64,000 bases of DNA from positions 219,597,517 to 219,661,516 of the forward strand of contig JARDYH010000004.1 of the NCBI GenBank assembly GCA_029215795.1, in the 5' to 3' direction. The notes under the pieces are model-generated. The model was not told the origin of the DNA, made no database searches, and saw only the letters and a program-made list of their open reading frames with translations. The stretch's first letter is position 1. The number at the start of each line of letters is the position of its first letter. Origin of the DNA: Anniella stebbinsi (lineage: Eukaryota; Chordata; Lepidosauria; Squamata; Anniellidae). A program made the position numbers and the translations under genes. This document shows positions 54,331 through 64,000 of the stretch, piece after piece.

Positions 54331-55369
54331 ATTGCTTTGTTAAGTGAGAGTTTTTACAAGCTAAGAGTCATTTGGGGCCTCAGTACTCTGGAAATATGGT
54401 ATCTCATTTTTCCACCTATCCCTTTAGAGATTGAAACACCATAGAGCAACTGAGAATGAAGCCATACCTGTGTATGTGTGCGGGGGTGCACCCAAAGACA
54501 TGTTTTAGATACTTTTGTACTCCTTTGGGGGAGTATTAAAGTGATTCAGTTCAAACGTGGGGTGGGAAGACCCACATTTTGACCCCATCCAGCTAAGGTT
54601 AGCCACAACAGCACAGTGAGATGCTCAGAGACACGTTAGCCAGACTGAAGGTGCATAGTGGACAGACAGAGGAGTTTTGTATCTGAGAGTAGCATGGGAT
54701 TGGCCCTTCTGCTGTCACGTGATTCTGGGCCAGGATGATTCTGGGTTTCTATATAAGTTCCCCAGTTCTCTCTTCTGACCAGAACCTCTGCACAGTAGTG
54801 CCTGATCCATAGTGTTCCCATAGTTCAGTGGTGGAGCACATAGGGAAAAGATCCAGGTTGAGTCCCTGGAATCTCCAGTGGTTGTGGTTGTGGTGGTTGT
54901 TAAAGGATCAGGTAGTAGGGATTGGGAAAGACTTCGGTCAGAGACCCTGAAAAGGCACTGGGCTAAATGGACAACTAGGGCAGCTTACTGTGCTTCCTAC
55001 ATTCCTCAAGTCAGTAAGTAGATCAACCAAACCTGAGCAGAAGACCACAACAAACCAGTTGTGAAGGGAGGAAGGAGGTCGCCCTAGCTCCCAGCAGTGT
55101 AGACAGGGACAAAACACCAACCCAGCAAGGCAGGCTGCCACCACCCCTTGCGTCCATCTCAGCCTGAGCCAGGGGACTCTCAGACCTTACAGAACACATC
55201 TATGGTTTACAAAATAAGGGCCCAAGCCAGCACCCTCTATTTCAAAGCCCTAGACCTGACACCTTAAAAAGTAGAAATAACCAAGCATAAGGCTCTGGAT
55301 TTAGTGCCACGTCTTGCTTGGAAGGAAGCACACACAACACTTGAAGTAGGTGTTAGGTTTCTTTACAAA
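54331..55369. other. Unique region with a TATA-like word
   Basis: CTATATAAG at 54750, about 36 bp after GTCACGTGATT, is promoter-like, but no downstream frame or exon is recognised. Confidence 0.3.
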
Positions 55370-55377
55370 GGGGAAAG

Positions 55378-56427
55378 TAGGGTGACCAGATTTTGGAACC
55401 CAAAATCCCGGTCCAAAATGGCCACCCAAAATGGCCACCCAAAGGGGGCGTATCCACCCCCCCCAAAAAACATAAAATATATTTTTTAAAAAGGCTGCCC
55501 ACCATGCGGCCAACAAGCAGATACTCCCCGCCACCCACCCCACCCGAAAGAAACCCCACCACCACCAAGGCGCCCCTACCAGGTCCTCCGCCACCGCTCT
55601 CCGCCACCGCAGCCGCCGTGTGACGGTAACCCCCCACAGCCCCCTCACGGGTGAGGGGGCTGCAGGAGTCACGCGGCGGCGGCGGAGAGCGGCGGACCCG
55701 ATAGGTCTGGGCTGGTTTTTTTGGAGGGGTGGCTTGGTGGTGGGGTTTGTTTTGCATGGGGGGGGGGCCTGGCACGCTACTGAGAAGCAGGCCGCAAAGC
55801 CTCTTTCTCAGTAGAGACGTGCACCGGAGGGAAGTGGGCGCCCCAGCAGGTAAGGAGTGTGAGAGCGGGGAAGCGGGAAGGGGGCCCACTTACCTGCTGG
55901 GGCATCTGCTTCCCTCCGGTGCTTTGATCTACTGAGAACCAGGCTTCGCAGCCTGTCCCGCAGTAGCGTGCCAGGTGATGACATCATCACCTGGCACGCG
56001 ACTGAGAAACAGGCTGCGAAGCCTGGTTCTCAGTAGATTCAAGCACCGGATGGAAGCCGATGCCCTGGCAAGTAAGGAGCGCAAGTGGGGGGAGGGGGCT
56101 TACCTGCCGGGGTGCTCAAAACTACTGAGAACTAGGCTTCACGGCCTAGTTCTCAGTAGAGCATCAGGTCACCTGGCGGCTGGCGCTCTACTGAGAACTA
56201 GGCCACAAAGCTTGGTTCTCAGTAGATTCGAGCACCTGAGGGAGGCAGACGCCCTGGCAGCTAGCGGCGGGGGGGTCCCCCCACCCAAAACAAACCCCAC
56301 CCCCTAAAAAACCCAGCCTGGACCTACCGGGTCTGCCGCTCTCCGCTGCCACTGCGTGACACCCCGCAGCCCCGGTTTGCCCCCGCTGCCCCCCCGGTTG
56401 GAAACCACGGGCAATCTGGTCACCCTA
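55378..56427. mobile_element. hAT, TAGGGTGACC ends with GC-rich modular core, 1050 bp, with TSD
   Basis: Duplication GGGGAAAG at 55370-55377 and 56428-56435. Ends TAGGGTGACCAGATTTTGG and CAATCTGGTCACCCTA. The core has GGTGATGACATCATCACC at 55974 and repeated CTACTGAGAACCAGG blocks, plus GCAGGTAAGGAG near 55849, the same module types as the TAGGGGTGTGCAC family. A perfect 26-bp stem lies near 55638-55664. Confidence 0.9.
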
Positions 56428-56435
56428 GGGGAAAG

Positions 56436-57066
56436 AGGGAAGCGGAATAAAAGTGTTAAAAGAACCAGAGTACATTTGGAAACAATACCTCAATAAGGAA
56501 ATAAATAACAAAAAAAAGTGGCCCAAACCTGTCTATATGTAGCTAAGCATAGGTCTTCAAATAGGACAGGATCCAAACCGTGATAGTGAGACTCACAAGC
56601 TAAAAGCAAGACAGAGACAAAATGAAACCAAAGGAAAACAAAGGGTTGCCATAATAACAACAACAACCCTGTTTCATACTCAAAAGCCTTTGACAAATGT
56701 GAGGACAGCCTCTTAGCCAATCACCAGCTGGTTGAATAGTGTTCCTAGCCTTTCTGCAATGGGGGGGGGGGGGGAGTTCTTACAGCAGTGCAACTGAAAT
56801 CATTCAGTCTAATTGGCAAAAGTTCTGCTCCGGCCTTGAAGTGCCTTCAGCATGAGAGAACGCACACAGGCGGTTTAACAAGTGCATTCAGGTCCGTCTT
56901 TATGAAATCGAGTGTTTTGTTTTTTTACAGGCAGCTAAATCACAAAAAGAAAACGGATTTTTTGACACTCATCCTCAGAGGGATGAAGTTGGAGACTCAC
57001 ACTGAATCACGCAGGATGCAGAGTAGGGATGTCTGGCACCGTTTTGTTCTTTCTTCTTCAGTATGC
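56436..57066. other. No gene recognised
   Basis: Poly-G run at 56761-56774; a zinc-finger-like string in the frame at 56788 (HERTHTGG) is not supported by Cys residues. Confidence 0.4.
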
Positions 57067-57466
57067 TCACGTTACAAAATTTCTTCATCCAGTCATGTTT
57101 ACAAAACTTTTTAACACTCTAATCATCCTGACAAATGGACACTGAAAATTCAAAAACATATCAACTTATTGAACCTTCATACACATTGGAAAATCTATAT
57201 GCAGTTGGTACGGAATATAATAATTACCTCAACTATTGATATCTGTTATCTCTTATCCTCTTGTATTCTTTACTATCTGTAATAAAATTGCATACCCAAT
57301 GGTTCTTACTATCTGTGGATTGTCATTATAATCATTTACATTTCAAATATATATGTTTCTTTGAATTACCTCAAATGATGTGTAACCAGAAATCTTTGAT
57401 CCATTTGAGTCACTTGAGTTAAAAAGTTTTGTAAACATGACTGGATGAAGAAATTTTGTAACGTGA
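57067..57466. mobile_element. 400-bp element with perfect 49-bp inverted repeats
   Basis: 57067-57115 (starting TCACGTTACAAAATTTC) is the exact complement of 57418-57466. The interior is AT-rich with no frame. No target duplication could be assigned. Confidence 0.8.
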
Positions 57467-58944
57467 CCTTGCCTCTTTTTTGAGTTCAGAGTACGGATGT
57501 CCGACACTGTGAGATCTGACCCTTTGAAGAGTTGATGGACTCTTGGTGACTACCCAGCTCGGATCGCATTGGCGGGCTGAGCCATAGAGCTTTTCCCAGA
57601 ATCCAGGAACTTTTTCTGGGGTTTTAAAATTTACACGAAGAGAAATGTGCCCAAATTCCTACTGTTATCAGTCACTGCCTAGTTACTTGGCCTCTCCATC
57701 TGAAACCAATCCACTCCACTGCCCAGGACTCAGAAATTGCAAAGTAAGTGAAGGCTGGTGCAGGTACTACATGGCCCCTCTCCCTGCTGCGAAGAGATGC
57801 AAGTATTTAATTTGGAGCCTGCAGATGGGTGGGTGTTATTTGGTTTGTTTCTTAGCAAGAACCTACCAAAATCTGCAGATTTCTTCATGAACAGGAGAAA
57901 AGGGTCTAGAATTTGTTTTTTAAAAATAATAGGAAAAAAGTACCAAAAAGCAAAACTGACAAATTCATCACTTCAGTGTCTGGCTCCCTGAAGTCTGGAT
58001 TTGAATCCCTGTGTATTCGACCATGTAATGCTGAATGAGGGTTACCTCTTTTTTCTGACAGGACCCTCAGCTTTAACAGCTATACAGCAGGCAGGTATAA
58101 CAACACTGTCCTCTCCATGCTAGGAATAACTGCACATGTGGGATTGGCAGGTACAAATGGGTGAGAGTTTTGTTTCGGTTCATTTTGATAAGAATTAGCC
58201 AAGATTTCCGCATTTCTCTATATGCCAGACAAAAAAAATGGGATTTTAACTATTCAGATATCAGAAAAAGCAAAACTTACTGATACATCCAGCTCTATAT
58301 CAGGGGCAGTATGCATCCACATACCAGCGAGTGATAAACGCAAGCAAAAGGGTATTCTGCTATGGATGTGTTTAGCTCAGCCCTGAGGCAAAGTAGGGGC
58401 AAATCCATTTAGCACAGTCATTAAGCAACAAAATGTCAAAGCATAGAATTACGAGTCCAGGAAAAAAAGGGGCTGTCCAACAGCAGGATCTTACCAGGAG
58501 TCAACAGCACGAGAAATAGTTCCAGGAGAATGATATTTTCAAGGTGCCGAAAACAGAAATAAGGTGTTCTTTGAGCAAGCAGATCTTAGCTAAGAGATTA
58601 TAACCGGAGCTTCCAGAGACACACCCAGGACTCAGATGCAGCACATCAGAAGCTTCTGGAAGAAGTCCTCCACATGAGGAGGGCCCTACTCACGAGGAGT
58701 CATTTATGCCTGAAGAGCTTCCCTTTGCAAATGGGTACTCCTTCTCACAGAGGTTCTTCTGGCCTACCTCTTGAGACACCGCCATTCTTTGAAGCTAGGG
58801 GGTTGCACAGCCTTTGTCTCAGGGGCAGAGTTCCTCTCTTCTTGTAGGGATGACTCTGCAGCTATCTCCTCTGAGGACCTGGGCTTCTCTTGCTGGGCTG
58901 CTCCTTGATGTTGTTTATCTCTGGGAGCTCTAGCTCCTCCACTG
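57467..58944. other. Unassigned region
   Basis: Near 58150 a GGGTGAGAGTTTTGTTTCGG word recalls the TAGGGATGGGTGA repeat. No gene recognised. Confidence 0.35.
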
Positions 58945-59128
58945 AAGTATCAGAGGCAGTAAGCTTGTATACATGAATTGCTAGCAAACATGGGTGGGAG
59001 GATGCTGTTGCACCATGTCCTGCTTGTGTGACCCTTGTCGGCAGCTGGTTAGCCACTGTATGAACAGAGTGCTGGACTAGATGGAACCTTGGTCTGATCC
59101 GGATGGCTCTTCTTATGTTCTTATGAGG
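58945..59128 (+). mobile_element. CR1 LINE 3' tail
   Basis: Words in CR1 order: CAGAGGCAGTAAGC, GGATGCTGTTGCACCATGTCC, GTGCTGGACTAGATGG, then TTCTTATGTTCTTATG. 5'-truncated. Confidence 0.85.
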
Positions 59129-59240
59129 ATTTCTTCAGCAGAGGCATGACAGATGGTGCTGTTGCACTCATATCTGTGGGCACATAATGTGGGACAAGCT
59201 AGGCCTTTGGTCTGATGCAGGATGACTCTTCTTCTGAGCC
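59129..59240 (+). mobile_element. CR1-like 3' tail, second copy
   Basis: GGTGCTGTTGCACTCAT and CCTTTGGTCTGATGCAGG; shorter and more diverged. Confidence 0.6.
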
Positions 59241-59279
59241 TACATTTGATGCCATGCAACAGAATTAAAATAAAGGGCT

Positions 59280-59610
59280 CTGCTGGGCATGTTTGACCCT
59301 TGGCACCTCTCTTTTGGGAAATTAACCATCGCTCCTCATATTTTCTATGCTATTCACACAGAGCGCTCCATTTGCAGTGTTTTCTTCCCTATCTCTAACA
59401 GGATGGTGGTGGTGGTGGGGAGTGCTTTAATGACGGAAAGTTATTTAGTGCAGCATGGAGTTAATTGCTTCTAATCACTGCTTACATCCATCTGGTTTTA
59501 TGGTAGACAACAAACCTCTTCATCGGATTTGCTCATTAGGCATATTGTAAATCACAGAAATACTCTGGCATCTCACATATTGTGATCCCATTAGCCAGGC
59601 TGCATTTCTT
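59280..59610. other. Candidate conserved noncoding sequence
   Basis: Repeat-free by eye, with clustered GGAAATTAACC, GCTTTAATGACGG and GGAGTTAATTGC words. No coding support. Confidence 0.25.
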
Positions 59611-59749
59611 GTATAGCCACAAAAACAAAGCAGCAACGTCGTCACTACTGGGACGCAATCTGATCTGGTGCATTTTCTGCCTAGGGAGGCCCAGGGACAG
59701 CCTCTTTTCTAGGGGTGTGTCTTGGAAGATCTTGCAAGGTCATTATCAT

Positions 59750-60010
59750 TTCATTTCAAAGTTGAAAGTGAGCAACCATGCCCTGTACTTAAGGGTTGGT
59801 ATGGCTGGCGCACCAGCAGTTTCTGCTCTTCCTTGCTTTCAGCAAATATGGTTGAATGATCGAGTGGTGGGTGAATTATCTAGGCATTACCAAGGCAACT
59901 GTCAAGGGTTTCCTTTATCTCCAGTATTGTCCTTTACCTCCAGTATTGTAGGAGCTCCTTTGAATGCCCTGCAAGACCATACAAGTAAAACGGAGGGGGT
60001 TTGTACAGAA
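59750..60010 (+). pseudogene. L1/Tx1-like RT relic
   Basis: The plus frame shows IWLNDRVVG then NCQGFPLSPVLSF, resembling the RT 'lNg...rG.rQGcPLSPllF' block B, with the downstream EPL-like region. The catalytic FADD box is not visible. It lies inside an open frame of 155 codons, but the flanks do not match, so this is an old fragment. Confidence 0.5.
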
Positions 60011-60059
60011 ATTCAGCCTATATATAAAAAAATACTTGGAAATATGTGAGCACAATATC

Positions 60060-60110
60060 CCAAGTATCTGGACTAGGTGGACCCTTGGTCTGATGCAGTA
60101 TGGTTCTTCT
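60060..60110 (+). mobile_element. CR1 tail, left piece, split by hAT
   Basis: CTGGACTAGGTGGACCC and GGTCTGATGCAGTATGGTTCTTC; resumes at 60791 with GTTCTTCTTATGTTC. Confidence 0.75.
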
Positions 60111-60790
60111 TAGAGATGTGTATCGTATCGTTCTGATGTCCGATAACGATCCAATAATGGCATTATCGGACATCTGATTTACAATAACGATACGATAGAA
60201 ATACCTCCGATAACTATGGGATATGAAAATTTTCGGTCCAATTATATTGGATTTTTTCGGATTATCGGACCGCCATATAAATAAACCAATAACTTCTGTA
60301 TTTTAAAAGTTAGAGACTTGAAACTTGGTCACAGTGCTTATGGAATATGCCTAAGTATGTGTATGAAATTTCAGAACAATCCCTCCACCACTGTATTTTA
60401 TATGAATTTTTGAAAGATTGTGCAACTTTTTGACAGCTCTGAATGCACGTGGCTTAGCTGTCAGACACGATCTTTCAAAAATTCATATAAAATACAGGGG
60501 TGGAGGGGTTGTTTTGAAATTTCATACACATACTTAGACATATTCCATAAGCACTGTGACCAAGTTTCAAGTCTCTAACTTTTGAAATACAGAAATTATA
60601 GGCATTTCTGTCTCAAAAAGCATCTCTATAGGGCAAAATACTCCGAATTAAATATTGGAAATCTGATAATTATCAGATATCCAATCCGATTCAATACAGA
60701 ATACCTATGATATTATTGGATCCTAATTTTTTTTCTACCGGAATTTCTGATAATGATACAATACGATAATTTTGGCTGTACACATCCCTA
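60111..60790. mobile_element. Palindromic hAT, TAGAGATGTGTATCG, 680 bp, with TSD
   Basis: Duplication GTTCTTCT at 60103-60110 and 60791-60798. Ends TAGAGATGTGTATCG and TGTACACATCCCTA. Subterminal GATAACGAT-type words. The inner arms are complementary over about 150 bp each (60288-60430 with 60460-60610), centred near 60445. No frame. Confidence 0.9.
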
Positions 60791-61283
60791 GTTCTTCTTA
60801 TGTTCTTATGTTATCTTCTAGGATAATACTACCCAATGGACAGACAGACAGACAGGTGTTCTAATGTGAACTGGTCTCTGTGTCCAGTTCCATCTGAGCT
60901 GTAAGCCTGCAGGTTAGAGATTAAGCAAGGCATGGATGCTACAGAAATTCTCTGCTCCAAATTTCTCCTTGGTTTATAGACCTCCAAATGATCTGTTTTT
61001 GTTATTTCTAACATGGAATTGACTCATTAAGAGCCCCAGTTCATCATTCCGTTTTTTATTCTTAATTTCGCAGAGAGTTGCAAGCTTTAGTTCATTCAAC
61101 ATCTGCATTAACTCTGGACACATTGATAAAACACCCCCTCCCAAACAAGCAATGTGGAATGTGATCATATTCCCATGCTGGCTAGGGATGATGGGAGCTG
61201 TAGTCCACCATATTGGGAGGGCGCTAGGTTGAGGAAGGCTGTAAACAAGGGATGGAACAGAAGAAATCTGTTCATCCCTACTA
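60791..61283. other. Unique region; GACA run and MITE fragment
   Basis: A (GACA)n run lies at 60839-60854. 61165-61240 is a piece of the CATGCTGGCT...GATGGGAGCTGTAGTCC repeat. No gene recognised. Confidence 0.5.
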
Positions 61284-61438
61284 GGGAGCCTATCTACACT
61301 ACTGCATTAAAATGGTTTTAAAAGGTTTAAAACGGTTTCTAACAGTAGCGACAACTGTTGGGGCCCAGGACACACGCCATATACAGTTTTCAAAATGTTT
61401 TCAACATGTTATATCCTGCATGTGTAGATAGGCTCAGG
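61284..61438. mobile_element. GAGCCTATCTACAC-family MITE
   Basis: Ends GAGCCTATCTACACTAC and GTGTAGATAGGCTC; centre TTGGGGCCCAGGACAC. Confidence 0.7.
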
Positions 61439-61484
61439 GTGGCAACATGTGCTACTCTGAAGAATACAGTCCTCTGTTTGAAGG

Positions 61485-62216
61485 TGTCTTGCTTGTCGTG
61501 GTGCTGGGACAGAGTTCCAAAAGCAAGTTCAGTGTGCAATCCAAAGGAGATCCAGAAAAGAGCTGGGATAGCACAGAAACACGTCAGGAAACAGGTCCTC
61601 AAATATTGTTCCTACATCCAGTGTCTAGACCTGAAGGCTTTTAAGCCTGAGCCTTCAGAGCCCCACCTAGGGCTCAGCTACAGTCCTGAGGAAATATATA
61701 CTCATAAGCAGGACCTTGATGAAAAAATACCATTACTCACAGGGAGTCTGTGCCGCCACAGCCTCAAACACCAGGCCTAGACGAGCACACCCCTCTCAGG
61801 ACAAGCGCCACCACTTGAATAAGCCTGAGGGATGGGTAACAGACGCACCACTTTTCCCTTACAGTGGAGGGGAAAAGGGTGTTAAGGGTTTTGAATAAGG
61901 TTCTCCTGTGAGTGTGTTGGCTGAAAGGGTAATGATCTGTGTTTCTTTATTATATTTATAGAGCAGGTTATAAAGCCAAGCTGACACGTGGTTTGTGGTA
62001 GCAAAAAATATAAAAGAAAATGTTTATTGTTGTTAACAGTTCTTTCAAATCAATATAACACCTGCCTATTCTTAACACTTCTAATAATTTACTAATAATC
62101 CTAAATCTTAATAATCTCCTCACACACACTCCTGACTAGATCACACACAGCTATCTTGCACACAACTACCCTCCACCCAACCAAGACAATAAAGAAAAAG
62201 CATAAAGACTCCCTCA

Positions 62217-62247
<31 letters not shown>

Positions 62248-62626
62248 CTCTTCCCCCTCCCTTTCCCAGCATCATCAGCCATACCCACTCAGTCTAACAT
62301 TCCGCACTCTCCAGACATACTAAAGCAGACATACCTAAGGGGATAGAAATGTGGGGTATCGTCACAGAGTCCCTATTCCTCAGTCAGTCACTTCTGCATC
62401 TGGTAGCTGACTGAGCCTAGACGTTTCCACACCTGCACTCCCTGGGGCAATGTGGTATTTGGTGCCTGCCTCTCAGAGGTGAGGGACTAACTATGTTGTG
62501 AGTGTGGGGGTTGAAGGCCCAGGATCTACCTCAAAGTCCCCATAGATAGGCAGCTCCTCTGTGTTACTTGGCTTAGGGAACTGCCAGTCTTTCTCTGAAG
62601 AGGAGTCCCGCTAAGAGGGCATGACA
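61485..62626. mobile_element. Probable solo LTR, 1142 bp
   Basis: Begins TGTCTTGC and ends ATGACA, with AAGG duplicated at 61481-61484 and 62627-62630. AATAAA lies at 62188-62193. No gag or pol is present, as expected after LTR-LTR recombination. The 4-bp duplication is short, so chance agreement is possible. The placement is supported by the host repeat being colinear across it. Confidence 0.55.
62219..62248. repeat. (TA)n microsatellite
   Basis: About 14 AT dinucleotides inside the probable LTR. Confidence 0.95.
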
Positions 62627-62948
62627 AAGGGCATCCTCTCATTGAACAGTTCTCCATCCCATGTGTAGATTAAAGATCAAGGATCATAAGAAGGGAGAGC
62701 AGGTCCTGTAAGTTTCCCAGCCAGCGTGAGCACCTGGATAGCAGACTGAGCAGCAGGTACATATGTGACCTGGTCATCAACACACATACACTGTGGTGAG
62801 GCATATTGTATTCCTATTCAAATTACAGGGATTATTTCTACATTTGCACCTATACATATAGATCAGCGTACACAACTTGTACACATAACTCAACATCTTA
62901 TAAATTGGTGTATACAAATTGTATGTGAATGTGTGTCATTGTTTGTGC

Positions 62949-63238
62949 TAGGGTGACCATATGAAAAAGAGGCCAGGGCTCTTGTATCTTTAACAATTGT
63001 GTAGAAAAGGGAATTTCAGCAGGTGTCATTTGCATGCATGCATGAAATCCCCTCTTCATCACAACAGTTAAAGCTGCAGTATAGCTAGAGTGACCAGATA
63101 AAAAAGAGGGCAGGGCTCCTGCAGCTTTAAATTTCGCCAGGTGCTGCATGCATAACAATGACACCTGCTGAAATTCCCTTTTCTCTACAATTGTTAAAGA
63201 TACAGAAGCCCTGTCCTCCTTTCCATAGGGTCACCCTA
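62949..63238. mobile_element. hAT MITE, TAGGGTGACC family, dimeric
   Basis: Starts TAGGGTGACCATATG and ends CATAGGGTCACCCTA. Flanks GTTTGTGC and CTTTCGCA are not a match. Central TAGAGTGACCAGATAA block. Confidence 0.8.
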
Positions 63239-63417
63239 CTTTCGCACAGTGTTTTTCACCCTATTCTAAAAGGTTGAAATTTGACCCCTAGGGCTTAGTT
63301 ACTGGCAGTAAGGCTGGTATATTTGGTATTTTGCCCTCAAATCTTTTGCCTTTGGCTCCATCCCTTTTGCCTTCACCCTCACCCACCCCTGGAATGCAGC
63401 CCTCGACTAGGGTGACC

Positions 63418-63621
63418 ATATGAAAAGGAGGACAGGGCTCCTGTAACTTTAACAGTTGTCGAGAAAAGGGAACTTCAGCAGGTGTCATTTGTATGCATGC
63501 AGCACCTGGTCAAATTCCCTCTGCAGCACAAGAGTTAAATCTGCAGGAGCCCTGCTGTCTTGACCAGATACAACTGTTAAAGATACAGGAGCCCTGTCCT
63601 CCTTTCCATATGGCCACCCTA
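63418..63621. mobile_element. hAT MITE, TAGGGTGACC family, internally shortened
   Basis: TAGGGTGACCATATG to CATATGGCCACCCTA, 204 bp; flanks GCCCTCGA and GCCCTCTA (7 of 8, offset by one base) suggest a decayed duplication. Confidence 0.75.
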
Positions 63622-63694
63622 GCCCTCTATGGCTTCTCCGAAGTTGAATTTGGCCTGTGGGCTGAAAGAGTTTCAACATCCCTGTACTATTACA

Positions 63695-64000
63695 AACTGA
63701 AACTCAGTTATTCTCCATCATTCGCACCTCTCCAAATTTTGCAGAGGAGCTGTCCAATCCAAAATCCATCCAAAAACGCATTGATTAGGGAACAGTGCAG
63801 ACCAAGATGTGTACATTACTGAAAATAACATTCCAAAATGAATTACATTAGGACATTTGCTCTTGGGGGGAATGTATATTCAGAAAAATTACATACAAAA
63901 ATGCATGTAATAGGAGAAATGTGCACAAATACGTGTGTTCAAATTTTCATGCAAAACAAATTCTTAACATTCTGGATGAAGTGAACTTAAGATGGGAAAG
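63695..64000. mobile_element. AT-rich ACAAAAATGCATG repeat, cut by window end
   Basis: CATACAAAAATGCATGTAATAGG and AGGAGAAATGTGCAC, as at 19.7-20.1 kb. Confidence 0.5.

Larger units (their letters stand above)
61439..62905. mobile_element. AGGGTGGCAACATGTGC repeat split by a solo LTR
   Basis: Left 61439-61484 (CAGTCCTCTGTTTGAAGG) and right 62627-62905 (AAGGGC ... GAAGGGAGAGCAGG). Joined in order they follow the family seen at 14879 and 44247. Confidence 0.6.

Noticed and set aside
54700..54790. Gene promoter with TATATAAG and CACGTG
   Set aside because: No downstream exon, start codon with a frame, or splice donor could be supported; it may be chance or a decayed LTR.
56788..57114. HERTHTGG string suggesting a C2H2 zinc finger
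   Set aside because: The linker-like word lacks the two Cys and repeated fingers around it; the frame has no other support.

Overview
The window looks like intergenic or intronic DNA from a reptile, most likely a squamate (lizard or snake). No host gene exon could be recognised on either strand. The call rests on the repeats: L2/CR1-like LINEs with the reptile-type 3' end (a 'TAAACCGCC...GGCGGTATA' block followed by an AAT or AAATA tail), CR1 3' tails ending in an ATTCTATG octamer, a full-length L1, an R4/Dong-like LINE with a restriction-like endonuclease, and several non-autonomous hAT families with 8-bp target duplications. All families are assigned from motifs and remembered consensus features; no database was searched.

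Layout. 0.3-2.4 kb: three L2 3' ends head to tail on the minus strand, the first with an open 436-codon reverse transcriptase (RT) reading frame. 2.6-5.6 kb: an L1/Tx1-like relic and small inverted-repeat elements. 5.7-10.5 kb: three hAT elements rich in CGGATC, the last a 2.5-kb compound copy containing a piece of L2 and 249-bp palindromic repeats. 10.6-27 kb: small hAT and MITE elements, often nested, CR1 tails, microsatellites, and an R4-like LINE lying between two ATT arrays (22.5-23.3 kb). 27.5-34 kb: CR1 remnants holding a 5.6-kb full-length but dead L1 with a 14-bp target duplication. 34-46 kb: mostly unique sequence with scattered MITEs. 45.9-47.7 kb: a palindrome-rich hAT relic and an L2 fragment. 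51.1-54.3 kb: an L2 split by a 2.33-kb hAT carrying seven 249-bp palindromic units. 55.4-56.4 kb: a 1.05-kb hAT with chimeric structure. 57-64 kb: a 400-bp element with perfect 49-bp inverted repeats, CR1 tails, a 680-bp palindromic hAT, a probable solo LTR and more MITEs.

How the parts relate. The LINEs (L2, CR1, L1, R4) encode or once encoded RT and endonuclease. The hAT-like elements encode no transposase here and would have depended on enzymes made elsewhere in the genome. Target duplications split them into two groups. TAGGGRTGTGCA elements fit the nTnnnnAn preference of Ac-type hATs. TAGGGTGACC elements lean towards the nnnTAnnn preference of Buster-type hATs. Nesting gives a relative chronology at several sites. 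The most unusual locus is 7.93-10.47 kb: a hAT interrupted by 338 bp of L2 that is about 99.4% identical to the L2 flank of another hAT 42 kb away, which implies a recent template switch or ectopic conversion, or else an assembly error.
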